Source: Comamonadaceae bacterium
GTDB lineage: Bacteria; Pseudomonadota; Gammaproteobacteria; Burkholderiales; Burkholderiaceae_C
Direction: 5' to 3'
NCBI GenBank assembly: GCA_947460065.1
Contig: CANHGF010000190.1
Coordinates: 1-5,568 of the forward strand
Length of the DNA: 5,568 bases
Shown here: one piece after another, positions 1 through 5,568 of the stretch
Position numbering within the stretch: position 1 is the first letter of the stretch
Layout: the number at the start of each line of letters is the position of its first letter
The notes under the pieces: generated by a model
Told to the model about the DNA's origin: nothing
The model's database searches: none
Seen by the model: only the letters and a program-made list of their open reading frames with translations
Made by a program: the position numbers and the translations under genes

Positions 1-1801
1 GCAGGCCCGACGGCGAGGCCACCATCACCAGCATGATGACCAAGCCCAGCAAACCCCGCCAGTAAGGCAGGTCACGCCCCAGTTCGGCCGCCGCGTAATG
101 CAGCAGACCGCTGCCCACCAGTGCACCCCACAGGTGGTGAACGCCGCCCAACAGCACCACCAGTAAGGCGTCCACCGAGGTCGCCACACTGGCCACCGAT
201 GGGAACACCGCGCCCTTGTGCGCCGCAAACAGGGCACCCGCCAGCCCAGCCAGCGCCGCGCTGTACAAAAACACCTGGTACTTTAGCCGCGCCACAGGCA
301 GGCCCGAGGCCGCAGCGCGCTGCGGCGCATCGCGCAGGGCTTGCAAGGCCGAGCCCTGGCCCGACAAGGCCAGTTGCCGCAAAGCCAAGGTCGCGCCCAA
401 CACCAACAACACCATGAAAAGATAAAAAGCCCAGCGGGCCTCGTCAGAAATCAAACGCAGGCCGATCAAGCCGTTGTCACCGCCGGTCCAGGCCACCGCC
501 TGGGTGGCTCCGGCCCACAGCACCTGGGCCAGGGCCAGCGACAACATGGCCAGGTAAACCCCGCTGCTGCGGATCAGCGCCGCGCCAAATACAGCGGCAA
601 GGGCCAAGGCACAGACCACCCCCACCGCACAGGCCAGCAGCAACCCCGCCCCCCATTGAAGGTGAGCCATTGCCGCGCCGTAGGCCCCCACTGCAAAGTA
701 AGCCGCATGGCCAAAGCTGACCAGACCGGCCAGCCCCATCATGGCCTGCAGGCTGATGCCAAACACCACAAAGATCATGGCGTCGAGCGCCAGCGTCTGC
801 CAATAGGGCCCACCTAGCCAGGCCAGAGCCGCCAATGCCAAGGTGGGCACGGCCCAGGCCAGCGCAGTGCGCAGCGGCAGCCCGTGAAAGATCTGAGCCG
901 ACTCTCGCACGCCGTGGACAGCCGCCAACTGTCGACCGGCAAGGCCCTGCGGCCGGATCACCAGCACCAGGGCCATGGTCAAAAACACCAGCACCAGGCT
1001 GGCCTGTGGAAACCAGGCAATGCCCAGGGCATGCACCATACCGATCAGGATGGCCGCCACAAAAGCGCCGCCTATGCTGCCCAGGCCGCCGGTGACCACC
1101 ACCACGAAGGTCTCCACAATGACAGCCATGTCCATCTGCAAATGGGCCGGCTCGCGCGGCAACTGCAAGGCCCCACCCAAACCCGCCAGTGCGCAGCCGA
1201 GCATGACCGCGCCCATCATGAGGGGCCTGGGATTGACGCCCAGCGCCGCCAGCATCTCACGGTCGGCGGTGGCCGCGCGCAGGCGCTGGCCAAACAGGCT
1301 GCGGCTGAGCAGCAGGTGCAAACCGAGCCAGACCAGAGGGCCGACTGCCATCAGCGCCAATTGATACACCGGGAACATCTCGCCGGCAATCTCCACCGAA
1401 CCCTTGAGCCCCGGGAAGCGCGGCGCAAACACTTCCTCGTTGCCAAAGCCCCAGCGCATCAGATCATGCAGGAACAAGGTCAAGCCAAAGGTGGCTACCA
1501 GTTGATACAACTCGGGCGCGCCCGCCATGCGGCGCAGCAGCAGCACATCGGCCAGCGCGCCGACGGCAGCAGCCAGCGCCGCCGCCATCAGCATCGCCGC
1601 CGCATACAGCGCCGCGCTGTCAGCCCAATGCGGGAACCAATGGGTCAGCCAGTGCGCGCAAAACAGCGCGCCCAGCATGAAAAAACTGCCGTGGGCGAAG
1701 TTGACGATGCGGGTGACGCCGAAGATCAGCGTCAACCCCGCGGCCATCAAAAACAAGGTGGTCGCATAAGACAGACCACCGAGCAACTGGACGACCGTCA
1801 T
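1..1801 (-). CDS. livHM: Fused LivH-LivM branched-chain amino acid type ABC transporter permease (3' end beyond window)
   Basis: This is the inner-membrane channel of a Liv/HAAT-type ABC importer for branched-chain amino acids or related carboxylates. From ATG at 1801 the frame is open for 600 codons to the window edge, with an in-frame stop upstream at 1825-1823 fixing the 5' limit. Residues 1 to ~288 are a complete LivH: the LivH signature GLTLIFGVTRIVNFAHG lies near residues 22-38, the cytoplasmic ATPase-contact loop near 168-190 (SLFGQRLRA...AALGVN), and a typical LivH C-terminus (VIRPQGL) near 281-287. A short linker of ~20 residues (~289-308) follows without any stop. Residues ~309-600 are LivM: GLVSFGHAAYF near 359-369, a second ATPase-contact loop near 480-505, and a closing VASPSGL near the window edge resembling the usual LivM end. 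Most of the protein is hydrophobic helices. The gene follows the nitroreductase stop by 39 nt with no clear ribosome binding site. Separate livH and livM genes are the norm. True substrate is unknown. Confidence 0.9.
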   Translation of the reverse strand, partial: MTVVQLLGGLSYATTLFLMAAGLTLIFGVTRIVNFAHGSFFMLGALFCAHWLTHWFPHWADSAALYAAAMLMAAALAAAVGALADVLLLRRMAGAPELYQLVATFGLTLFLHDLMRWGFGNEEVFAPRFPGLKGSVEIAGEMFPVYQLALMAVGPLVWLGLHLLLSRSLFGQRLRAATADREMLAALGVNPRPLMMGAVMLGCALAGLGGALQLPREPAHLQMDMAVIVETFVVVVTGGLGSIGGAFVAAILIGMVHALGIAWFPQASLVLVFLTMALVLVIRPQGLAGRQLAAVHGVRESAQIFHGLPLRTALAWAVPTLALAALAWLGGPYWQTLALDAMIFVVFGISLQAMMGLAGLVSFGHAAYFAVGAYGAAMAHLQWGAGLLLACAVGVVCALALAAVFGAALIRSSGVYLAMLSLALAQVLWAGATQAVAWTGGDNGLIGLRLISDEARWAFYLFMVLLVLGATLALRQLALSGQGSALQALRDAPQRAAASGLPVARLKYQVFLYSAALAGLAGALFAAHKGAVFPSVASVATSVDALLVVLLGGVHHLWGALVGSGLLHYAAAELGRDLPYWRGLLGLVIMLVMVASPSGL

Positions 1802-1840
1802 CGCTCGATCGAGGAAAAGCGGTCAGATCCAGCCACTGGC

Positions 1841-2575
1841 TCAATCGAGCCAGGTGGTGAACTTCTCGGCCGCATCACGCGGGGTGTAGAAGCGGTTAAT
1901 CAGGGCCTCGGGATCGGCATAGCCCATGGCCATGCCGCAGACCATCATCTGGTCGGCCGGCGCGCCGATGTGCGGCAAGATGATGCTGTGATAGTCGTTC
2001 CAGGCCGCCTGCGGGCAGGTGTGCAGCCCCTGACCCCGGGCACCCAGCATCACGTTTTGCACGAACATGCCGTAGTCCAGCAAGCTGCCGCGCCCGAGCA
2101 CTCGGTCGACGGTAAAGACCAGACCAACCGGCGCGTCAAAAAACCGGAAGTTGCACTGGTGCTGCTCATGCATCCGGTCCTTCTGACCGCGCTCTATGCC
2201 GAGCAGGCCATACAGGCCCCAGCCGTTTTCGCGTCGGCGGCCAATGTAGGGCTCGGTCCAGTTGCTGGGGTAATAGTCGTACTCTTCCTTGTACTGGGCA
2301 GATAAGGCCGGGTCGGCACGGATGGCGTCGTGAGCCGCGCAGACCTTGTCGGTCAGCGCCTTCAAGCTGGCACCCTGCATCACATACACCCGCCAGGGCT
2401 GGGTGTTGGTACCCGAAGGCGCCCGGCTGGCAAGCTGCAGGATGTGCGCGATCTTCTCGCGCTCGACCGCCTGGGGCAAATAGGCCCGCACCGACATGCG
2501 ACTGAGGATGGCGCTGTCAACGTCGGTGGAGGGGCTGCTCAAAGGCAAAGGATTTTGCAGGGGGGCTTGACTCAC
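1841..2575 (-). CDS. Nitroreductase family protein (FMN-dependent oxidoreductase)
   Basis: Predicted cytoplasmic FMN enzyme of the nitroreductase superfamily, 244 residues, which typically uses NAD(P)H to reduce nitro, quinone or enone-like substrates; the physiological substrate cannot be read from sequence. The FMN-phosphate motif RMSVR is at residues 26-30, the family signature [12 protein letters not shown] at 50-61, and a C-terminal flavin-contact segment GMAMGYADP sits about 25-30 residues before the end. The frame is open further upstream to 2806, but that part overlaps the thioesterase and does not resemble the family. I chose GTG at 2575 because its GTGA overlaps the thioesterase stop (4-nt overlap) and a good ribosome binding site, GGAGAG, lies 6 nt upstream inside the thioesterase gene, suggesting translational coupling. 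An internal ATG at residue 27 would destroy the FMN motif. Family call is firm, function open. Confidence 0.9.
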   Translation of the reverse strand: MSQAPLQNPLPLSSPSTDVDSAILSRMSVRAYLPQAVEREKIAHILQLASRAPSGTNTQPWRVYVMQGASLKALTDKVCAAHDAIRADPALSAQYKEEYDYYPSNWTEPYIGRRRENGWGLYGLLGIERGQKDRMHEQHQCNFRFFDAPVGLVFTVDRVLGRGSLLDYGMFVQNVMLGARGQGLHTCPQAAWNDYHSIILPHIGAPADQMMVCGMAMGYADPEALINRFYTPRDAAEKFTTWLD

Positions 2576-3021
2576 TTCAGACTCTCCAGAACGGCAATGA
2601 AAGGCGGTGGCAAGGGCCGCGGGCGGCGACTTTGGCGATCGACATAGACATGCACAAAATGACCGCGCGCAGCACAAGGGGCGTCGACTGGACCGTCGCC
2701 GGCAAACAGGCCCACCTCGTAGCGCACACTCGACGAACCCAGATGCCCAACCCGCAGGCCAGCGAGCACCGGTTGCGGAAAGGCCAGCGGCGCGAAGTAG
2801 TGGCATTGGGTCTGCACCACCAAACCGATCAACTCGCCGGCATGAATGTCGAGCACGCCGCGCTCAATCAAATAGCTGTTCACGGCGGTATCGAACCAGC
2901 TGTAGTAGACGACATTGTTGACATGGCCATAAATGTCGTTGTCCGACCAGCGGGTGCCTATGGGGCGCAGCACCGGGTAGGCGCTGCGCGGCTCGGGGGT
3001 GGGGCGAAGGGTTTCGGTCAT
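2572..3021 (-). CDS. Acyl-CoA thioesterase, hotdog fold (4-hydroxybenzoyl-CoA thioesterase/YbgC-like)
   Basis: Predicted cytoplasmic thioesterase of 149 residues, the usual length for a single hotdog domain, releasing a free acid from an acyl- or aroyl-CoA. The signature [13 protein letters not shown] lies at residues 24-36. By comparison with 4-hydroxybenzoyl-CoA thioesterase (catalytic Asp17 in a DCDPAG context), Asp29 is the likely catalytic residue, followed by the GHVNN turn and an aromatic-rich helix (YYSWFD). The rest alternates beta strands as expected ([34 protein letters not shown]). The gene starts at ATG 3021, 111 nt after the deacetylase-like gene, with only a weak ribosome binding site, and its TGA overlaps the GTG of the nitroreductase. 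Acyl chain specificity cannot be inferred; placement beside a Liv-type importer suggests a CoA-ester degradation pathway, which is inference. Confidence 0.9.
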   Translation of the reverse strand: MTETLRPTPEPRSAYPVLRPIGTRWSDNDIYGHVNNVVYYSWFDTAVNSYLIERGVLDIHAGELIGLVVQTQCHYFAPLAFPQPVLAGLRVGHLGSSSVRYEVGLFAGDGPVDAPCAARGHFVHVYVDRQSRRPRPLPPPFIAVLESLK

Positions 3022-3132
3022 GGGCCAATCAGCTCAGGGCACCGCAGCGCCCCGAGCCCTGTCGCGCACTGCGGCGCCGGGACGAAACCCGTGATTTTGC
3101 CAGCCCCGTCGTGCAGCGCCTTGATGGCCGGT

Positions 3133-4083
3133 TTAGCCGCGTTGCCAGCGCTGCCAATATTCATAAGCCACCTGCCAGGTGTTGAGCTGCACCTGCACCG
3201 TGGTTTCGATGTCATGCCCGTAGCCGCCGGCCATCACAAAGGCCAGAGGGATGCGGCGCTGCCAGCCCCAGTCAAACACCCGCCGGTCGCGCGCCAGCAG
3301 GCCGTCATGGCTGAGCTTGAGCCGGCCCAGCCGGTCGCCCTCATGCGGATCGGCCCCAGCCAGGTAAAACACCAAGCCGGGCTCAAAACGCTGCCCCAAC
3401 TCAGCCAGCGCCTGCTCCAGCGCCTCCAGGTAGGCCACATCACCGCAGCCGTCGGGCAGGTCCACGTCCAGGTCGCTGGGCTCCTTGCGGAACGGGAAAT
3501 TCTTTTCGCCATGCAACGACAGGGTAAAGACCGACTCGTCGCCGGCAAAGATGCTGGCCGTGCCATTGCCCTGGTGCACGTCCAGATCGATCACCGCCAC
3601 CTGCAGGGGCCGCCGATTCAGCCGCGACCATTCGGCCTGCATCAGCCGAGCGGCCACCGCCACATCGTTGAAGACGCAAAAACCCGCCCCCTTGTCACGG
3701 CTGGCATGGTGGGTACCGCCGGCCAGATTGCCGGCCAGGCCCTGCGCCCTCACCTCCCCGCTGCCCGGCAGGCCCAGGGCCAGCCGCGCAGCAGCAATCG
3801 TCGCACCGGTCGATCGGCGTGAACGCTCGACCATCTGCGGCGACCAGGGAAAGCCGATCTCCCGCTGCGCGGCCGCTGACAGGCTGCCGGTCTGCACGGC
3901 CTGCACATAAGCTGGGGCATGCACCAGGGCCAACTCACCGTCGGTGGCCGCTTCAGCGCTGGCCAGCCGCAGTTGCGGCAGTTGCTCAGCAAGCGCCTGC
4001 CGCAGGCGAGCGTATTTGCCCATGGGAAAGCGATGGCCGGTCGGCAGCGGCAGAACGTATTGGTCGGCGTAGAAAGCGTACAC
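3133..4083 (-). CDS. Histone deacetylase superfamily protein (AcuC/HDAH-like zinc deacylase)
   Basis: Zinc hydrolase of the arginase/deacetylase fold, 316 residues, that in bacteria removes acyl groups from lysines (for example AcuC on acetyl-CoA synthetase) or from small amines. The active site looks intact: His-His pair in GGTHHA (residues 122-127), FCVFNDVA (135-142), the metal-binding DLDVHQGNG with Asp168 and His170, the third metal ligand Asp245 in GADPHEGDRLG, and Tyr288 in the C-terminal MAGGYG. I chose GTG 4083 because the protein then begins AFYADQYVLPLPTGHRFPMGKY, as typical relatives do; no in-frame ATG lies between it and the upstream stop at 4152-4150. No clear ribosome binding site is visible. 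It is the first gene of the minus-strand group and is transcribed away from the phasin. Substrate is unresolved; an acetyl-CoA synthetase or other metabolic enzyme is as plausible as a nucleoid protein. Confidence 0.9.
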   Translation of the reverse strand: MYAFYADQYVLPLPTGHRFPMGKYARLRQALAEQLPQLRLASAEAATDGELALVHAPAYVQAVQTGSLSAAAQREIGFPWSPQMVERSRRSTGATIAAARLALGLPGSGEVRAQGLAGNLAGGTHHASRDKGAGFCVFNDVAVAARLMQAEWSRLNRRPLQVAVIDLDVHQGNGTASIFAGDESVFTLSLHGEKNFPFRKEPSDLDVDLPDGCGDVAYLEALEQALAELGQRFEPGLVFYLAGADPHEGDRLGRLKLSHDGLLARDRRVFDWGWQRRIPLAFVMAGGYGHDIETTVQVQLNTWQVAYEYWQRWQRG

Positions 4084-4170
4084 AGGCTGGATAAAGGAAA
4101 GGTAATCACATCGCGCGGCGGAGGGCCGATTTTCTCCCCGGACCGAAAACTAGAGCATGGAGTCTAAAAA

Positions 4171-4185
4171 TGGTGCATTGCAGCA
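4171..4185. promoter_or_regulatory. Candidate operator, copy 1 (upstream of the phasin -35)
   Basis: The 15-mer TGGTGCATTGCAGCA is an imperfect palindrome centred on position 4178 (TGNTGCA, one base, TGCAGCA). It matches copy 2 at 4229-4243 in 13 of 15 bases and ends 8 nt before the -35 hexamer. TGCA-rich palindromes near phasin promoters are known targets of the PHA-responsive repressor PhaR, so that is the leading candidate; the regulator itself is not in the window. Confidence 0.6.
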
Positions 4186-4193
4186 AAAACCAC

Positions 4194-4221
4194 TTGTTTT
4201 GGTGTTCTGAACCCTTATACT
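4194..4221 (+). promoter_or_regulatory. Sigma70-type promoter of the phasin gene
   Basis: TTGTTT at 4194-4199 and TATACT at 4216-4221 are separated by 16 nt, giving a strong-looking -10 and a fair -35 in an AT-rich island within GC-rich DNA. Transcription would start near 4228, leaving an untranslated leader of about 83 nt before the phasin ATG. Both candidate operators flank it. Assigned by eye only. Confidence 0.65.
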
Positions 4222-4228
4222 TTATTCA

Positions 4229-4243
4229 TGTTGCAGTGCAGCA
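4229..4243. promoter_or_regulatory. Candidate operator, copy 2 (at the phasin transcription start)
   Basis: TGTTGCAGTGCAGCA is a near-perfect palindrome (TGTTGCA against TGCAGCA, one mismatch) lying just after the -10 box, where a bound repressor would block initiation. It repeats copy 1 at a start-to-start distance of 58 bp, about 5.5 helical turns. A PhaR-type repressor that leaves DNA when PHA granules form would fit. Confidence 0.62.
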
Positions 4244-4297
4244 TAGGCCTAGCAAAGGCCGAAGCCACACCGCCCAAGTTTGTTATTCCCCTCACTT

Positions 4298-4302
4298 AAG
4301 GA
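4298..4302 (+). promoter_or_regulatory. Ribosome binding site of the phasin gene
   Basis: AAGGA lies 8 nt before the ATG at 4311. This decides the start: the same frame is open back to 4170, but that stretch covers the promoter and both operators and has no phasin-like sequence. Confidence 0.8.
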
Positions 4303-4310
4303 AATTGATT

Positions 4311-4853
4311 ATGTTGACCGTTGATCAAGTTGTTGCTTCCCAAAAGGCTTCCATCGAAACCATGTTCGGCCTGACCCACAAGGCTTTCGAAGGCGTCGAG
4401 AAACTGGTTGAACTCAATGTGCAGGCTTCCAAAGCCGCCCTGAGCGAGTCGTCTAACCATGCCAAGGCTGTGCTGAGCATCAAGGATGCCCAGGAACTGC
4501 TGGCCCTGCAAGCCAGCCTGATGCAGCCCCTGGCCGAGAAGGCCGCTGCCTACAGCCGCCACCTGTATGACATCGCCAGCGGCACCGCTTCGGAGTTCTC
4601 CAAGGCTGTGGAAGTTCACACCGCCGACGCCCAGTCCAAGTTTGTCGGCCTGGTCGATAGCGCTGCCAAAAACGCACCGGCCGGCTCCGAGACCGCCGTT
4701 GCCGTGATGAAGGGCGCCGTCTCTGCCGCCACCAACGCCTTTGAATCGGTGCAAAAGGCTGTCAAGCAGGCTACCGATATGGCCGAAGCGAACTTTGCTG
4801 CTGTCAGCAACACCGCTGTCAACGCTACCAAGACCGCCAGCAAAAAACGCTGA
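4311..4853 (+). CDS. phaP: Phasin family protein (PHA granule-associated)
   Basis: Small amphipathic protein of 180 residues that coats polyhydroxyalkanoate granules in the cytoplasm, controlling granule number and size. It begins [21 protein letters not shown], continues with the family's long alpha-helical, coiled-coil-prone body ([21 protein letters not shown], then [18 protein letters not shown] near 61-78), and ends in an alanine/lysine-rich tail (TKTASKKR). No signal peptide, no membrane segment and no cysteine are seen. Length and composition match betaproteobacterial phasins of the PhaP/TIGR01841 type. It is monocistronic: own promoter, two candidate operators, a good ribosome binding site, and an intrinsic terminator about 100 nt after the stop. 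The coding sequence uses more A/T at third positions than the neighbouring minus-strand genes, as expected for a highly expressed gene with its own codon bias. Which phasin paralogue this is cannot be decided here. Confidence 0.93.
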   Translation: MLTVDQVVASQKASIETMFGLTHKAFEGVEKLVELNVQASKAALSESSNHAKAVLSIKDAQELLALQASLMQPLAEKAAAYSRHLYDIASGTASEFSKAVEVHTADAQSKFVGLVDSAAKNAPAGSETAVAVMKGAVSAATNAFESVQKAVKQATDMAEANFAAVSNTAVNATKTASKKR

Positions 4854-4950
4854 ACGATCACTGCCCTGCCGGCCCGCTTGCCTAGCCTGCGGGGCAACCA
4901 CTGGTTGTCTCCTCGGGTCCGCGTGGAATCGGTTTCAGGGACCCGTTCAA

Positions 4951-4976
4951 AGCCCGGCGCAAGCCGGGCTTTTTTT
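4951..4976 (+). terminator. Rho-independent terminator after the phasin gene
   Basis: An 8-bp perfect GC-rich stem (AGCCCGGC at 4951-4958 with GCCGGGCT at 4963-4970) closes on a GCAA tetraloop of the stable GNRA class and is followed by a run of T to 4976. Two A-T pairs can extend the stem. On the minus strand the hairpin is followed only by TTT, so it should work mainly for the phasin. The stop codon of the converging phospholipase remnant (4977-4975) lies in the T run. Confidence 0.9.
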
Positions 4977-5499
4977 ATGGGCTGCTGCTGCCTAACCGGT
5001 GCCCCGCCGCCAACCGCGCCTTGAGTTCGGGCAAGGCCGCCTGCATCGCTGCCCGCCCTGCGTCGATGGCCCGCTGCCGCGCCGAAAAATCCGCGCTGCG
5101 CAGCCCTGCCAGTGAAGGCCTGACCCAGACATCGGCCTGCTTGAGTTCATGCTGCTTGATCGCATGGCCCATGATGTTGAAGGTCTGCAGCAGGATCTGC
5201 AGGGTGTCTCCGGCTGGTTGTCCCTCGGGCGGCTGTGAAATATCGACCGCAATCACCAACTCGGCGCCCATCTGCCGGGCAAACTGGGCCGGCACCGGCG
5301 CCACCAGGCCGCCGTCCACATAGTCGCGCCCGCCGATGCGCACCGGCTGAAACACCGCCGGTACTGCGCTCGATGCGCGCACCGCGGTACCGGTATCGCC
5401 ACGCCGAAACAGCACCGCCTGGCCATTTCCCAGGTCCACCGCCACCACACCCAGCGCAATGCGCATGTCTTCAATCAATCGGCCGGATACTGACTGATT
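4975..5499 (-). pseudogene. Patatin-like phospholipase, C-terminal remnant (N-terminus missing)
   Basis: C-terminal part of a patatin-like serine acyl hydrolase of the bacterial RssA/YlbK kind. The frame is open from a stop at 5502-5500 to TAA at 4977-4975, about 174 codons, against roughly 280-320 residues for complete relatives. Recognisable family parts are a strand IALGVVAVDL, then RASSAVPAVFQPV, then YVDGGLVAPVP with the catalytic-dyad aspartate in DGG, then AELVIAVDIS. The glycine-rich oxyanion loop and the nucleophile GxSxG, which should precede these, are absent. No reading frame of the ~70 bases further upstream continues the family. Codons from LIEDM inward look native, so the break lies near 5485-5500, where base composition also changes. 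Without the nucleophile serine the product would be inactive. A TTG (5478) or ATG (5466) could start a fragment, but no ribosome site supports it. An unusual short gene is the alternative. Confidence 0.72.
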
Positions 5500-5521
5500 T
5501 CAATTTCACCGTTACCGTATC

Positions 5522-5568
5522 ATGACCTACAAGGATTTTTTAGCTAAAATGCCAGAAGGATTGCGAGA
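5522..5568 (+). CDS. 5' end of an unrecognised plus-strand gene (partial)
   Basis: From ATG 5522 the frame reads MTYKDFLAKMPEGLR and is still open at the window edge. The stretch is AT-rich and unlike the neighbouring genes. No ribosome binding site precedes 5522; the in-frame ATG at 5549 has AAGGA 13 nt upstream, rather far, so the start is uncertain. Only 15 residues are visible, too few to name a family. Its position at the break in the phospholipase gene suggests it belongs to inserted DNA (transposon, phage or island), which is inference. It may also not be a gene at all. Confidence 0.35.
   Translation, partial: MTYKDFLAKMPEGLR

Noticed and set aside
884..2305. Plus-strand open frame of 473 codons antisense to livHM and the nitroreductase
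   Set aside because: It lies opposite two well-recognised genes, is rich in Q, R, H and A as expected for the shadow of GC-rich coding DNA, and matches no family.
2576..2806. N-terminal extension of the nitroreductase to 2806
   Set aside because: The extension overlaps the thioesterase in another frame, is rich in Cys and Arg, and the GTG at 2575 has a proper ribosome binding site.
3018..3215. Small minus-strand frame in the gap between deacetylase and thioesterase
   Set aside because: It overlaps the deacetylase 3' end in another frame, lacks a ribosome site and looks like nothing known. The 111-nt gap holds only a weak 6-bp inverted repeat (3035-3040 with 3056-3061) without a T run.
2632..3822. 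Plus-strand open frame of 396 codons antisense to the thioesterase and deacetylase
   Set aside because: Shadow of two genes with intact active-site motifs on the minus strand; composition is that of antisense GC-rich DNA.
4100..4200. Minus-strand promoter for the deacetylase operon
   Set aside because: TTGCTG (4186-4181) and TAGACT (4167-4162) are only about 13-14 nt apart, too close, and no other pair looked better.
4170..4310. Upstream extension of the phasin frame ([10 protein letters not shown]...)
   Set aside because: It covers the promoter and both candidate operators; ATG 4311 has a good ribosome binding site and a family-typical start.
4296..4901. Minus-strand open frame of 201 codons antisense to the phasin
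   Set aside because: Glycine-rich shadow of the phasin; the plus-strand protein is clearly the real one.
5486..5521. GATAC/GTATC inverted repeat around the right-hand junction as transposon ends
   Set aside because: Only 5 bp match and pairing fails immediately inside, so it is well within chance.

Overview
The window looks like chromosome from a GC-rich betaproteobacterium, most likely Burkholderiales and probably Comamonadaceae-like. This rests on the high GC of the coding regions, a short poly-alanine/lysine-rich phasin of the kind found in polyhydroxyalkanoate (PHA) producers, and a Liv-type uptake operon mixed with acyl-CoA and acetylation genes. The genus assignment is inference.

Left block (positions 1 to 4083, all minus strand). 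Read in transcription order, it holds a histone-deacetylase-family (HDAC/AcuC-like) hydrolase (4083-3133), a hotdog acyl-CoA thioesterase (3021-2572), an FMN nitroreductase (2575-1841) and a branched-chain amino acid type ABC permease that runs off the left edge (1801-1). Gaps are short (111 nt, a 4-nt overlap, 39 nt), so this reads as one operon. The permease is the most unusual gene: the LivH and LivM subunits, normally two proteins, form one uninterrupted reading frame of at least 600 codons. An ATPase gene (livG/livF) would be expected just beyond position 1.

Middle block (4084 to 4974). A 227-nt intergenic region separates the minus-strand operon from a divergent plus-strand phasin gene (4311-4853). 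It contains a good sigma70-type promoter (TTGTTT, 16 nt, TATACT). The promoter is bracketed by two near-identical 15-bp imperfect palindromes of form TGKTGCA-N-TGCAGCA, good candidates for a PHA-sensing repressor such as PhaR. The phasin is followed by a strong intrinsic terminator with a GCAA tetraloop.

Right block (4975 to 5568). The C-terminal half of a patatin-like phospholipase lies on the minus strand, converging on the phasin. It keeps the DGG aspartate motif, but its reading frame stops before the region that should carry the nucleophile GxSxG. The last ~80 bases drop to about 38% GC and open a new plus-strand reading frame at 5522. The simplest reading is that foreign or mobile DNA begins near 5490-5500 and has truncated the phospholipase gene.

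No tRNA, rRNA, CRISPR array or recognisable transposase is visible.
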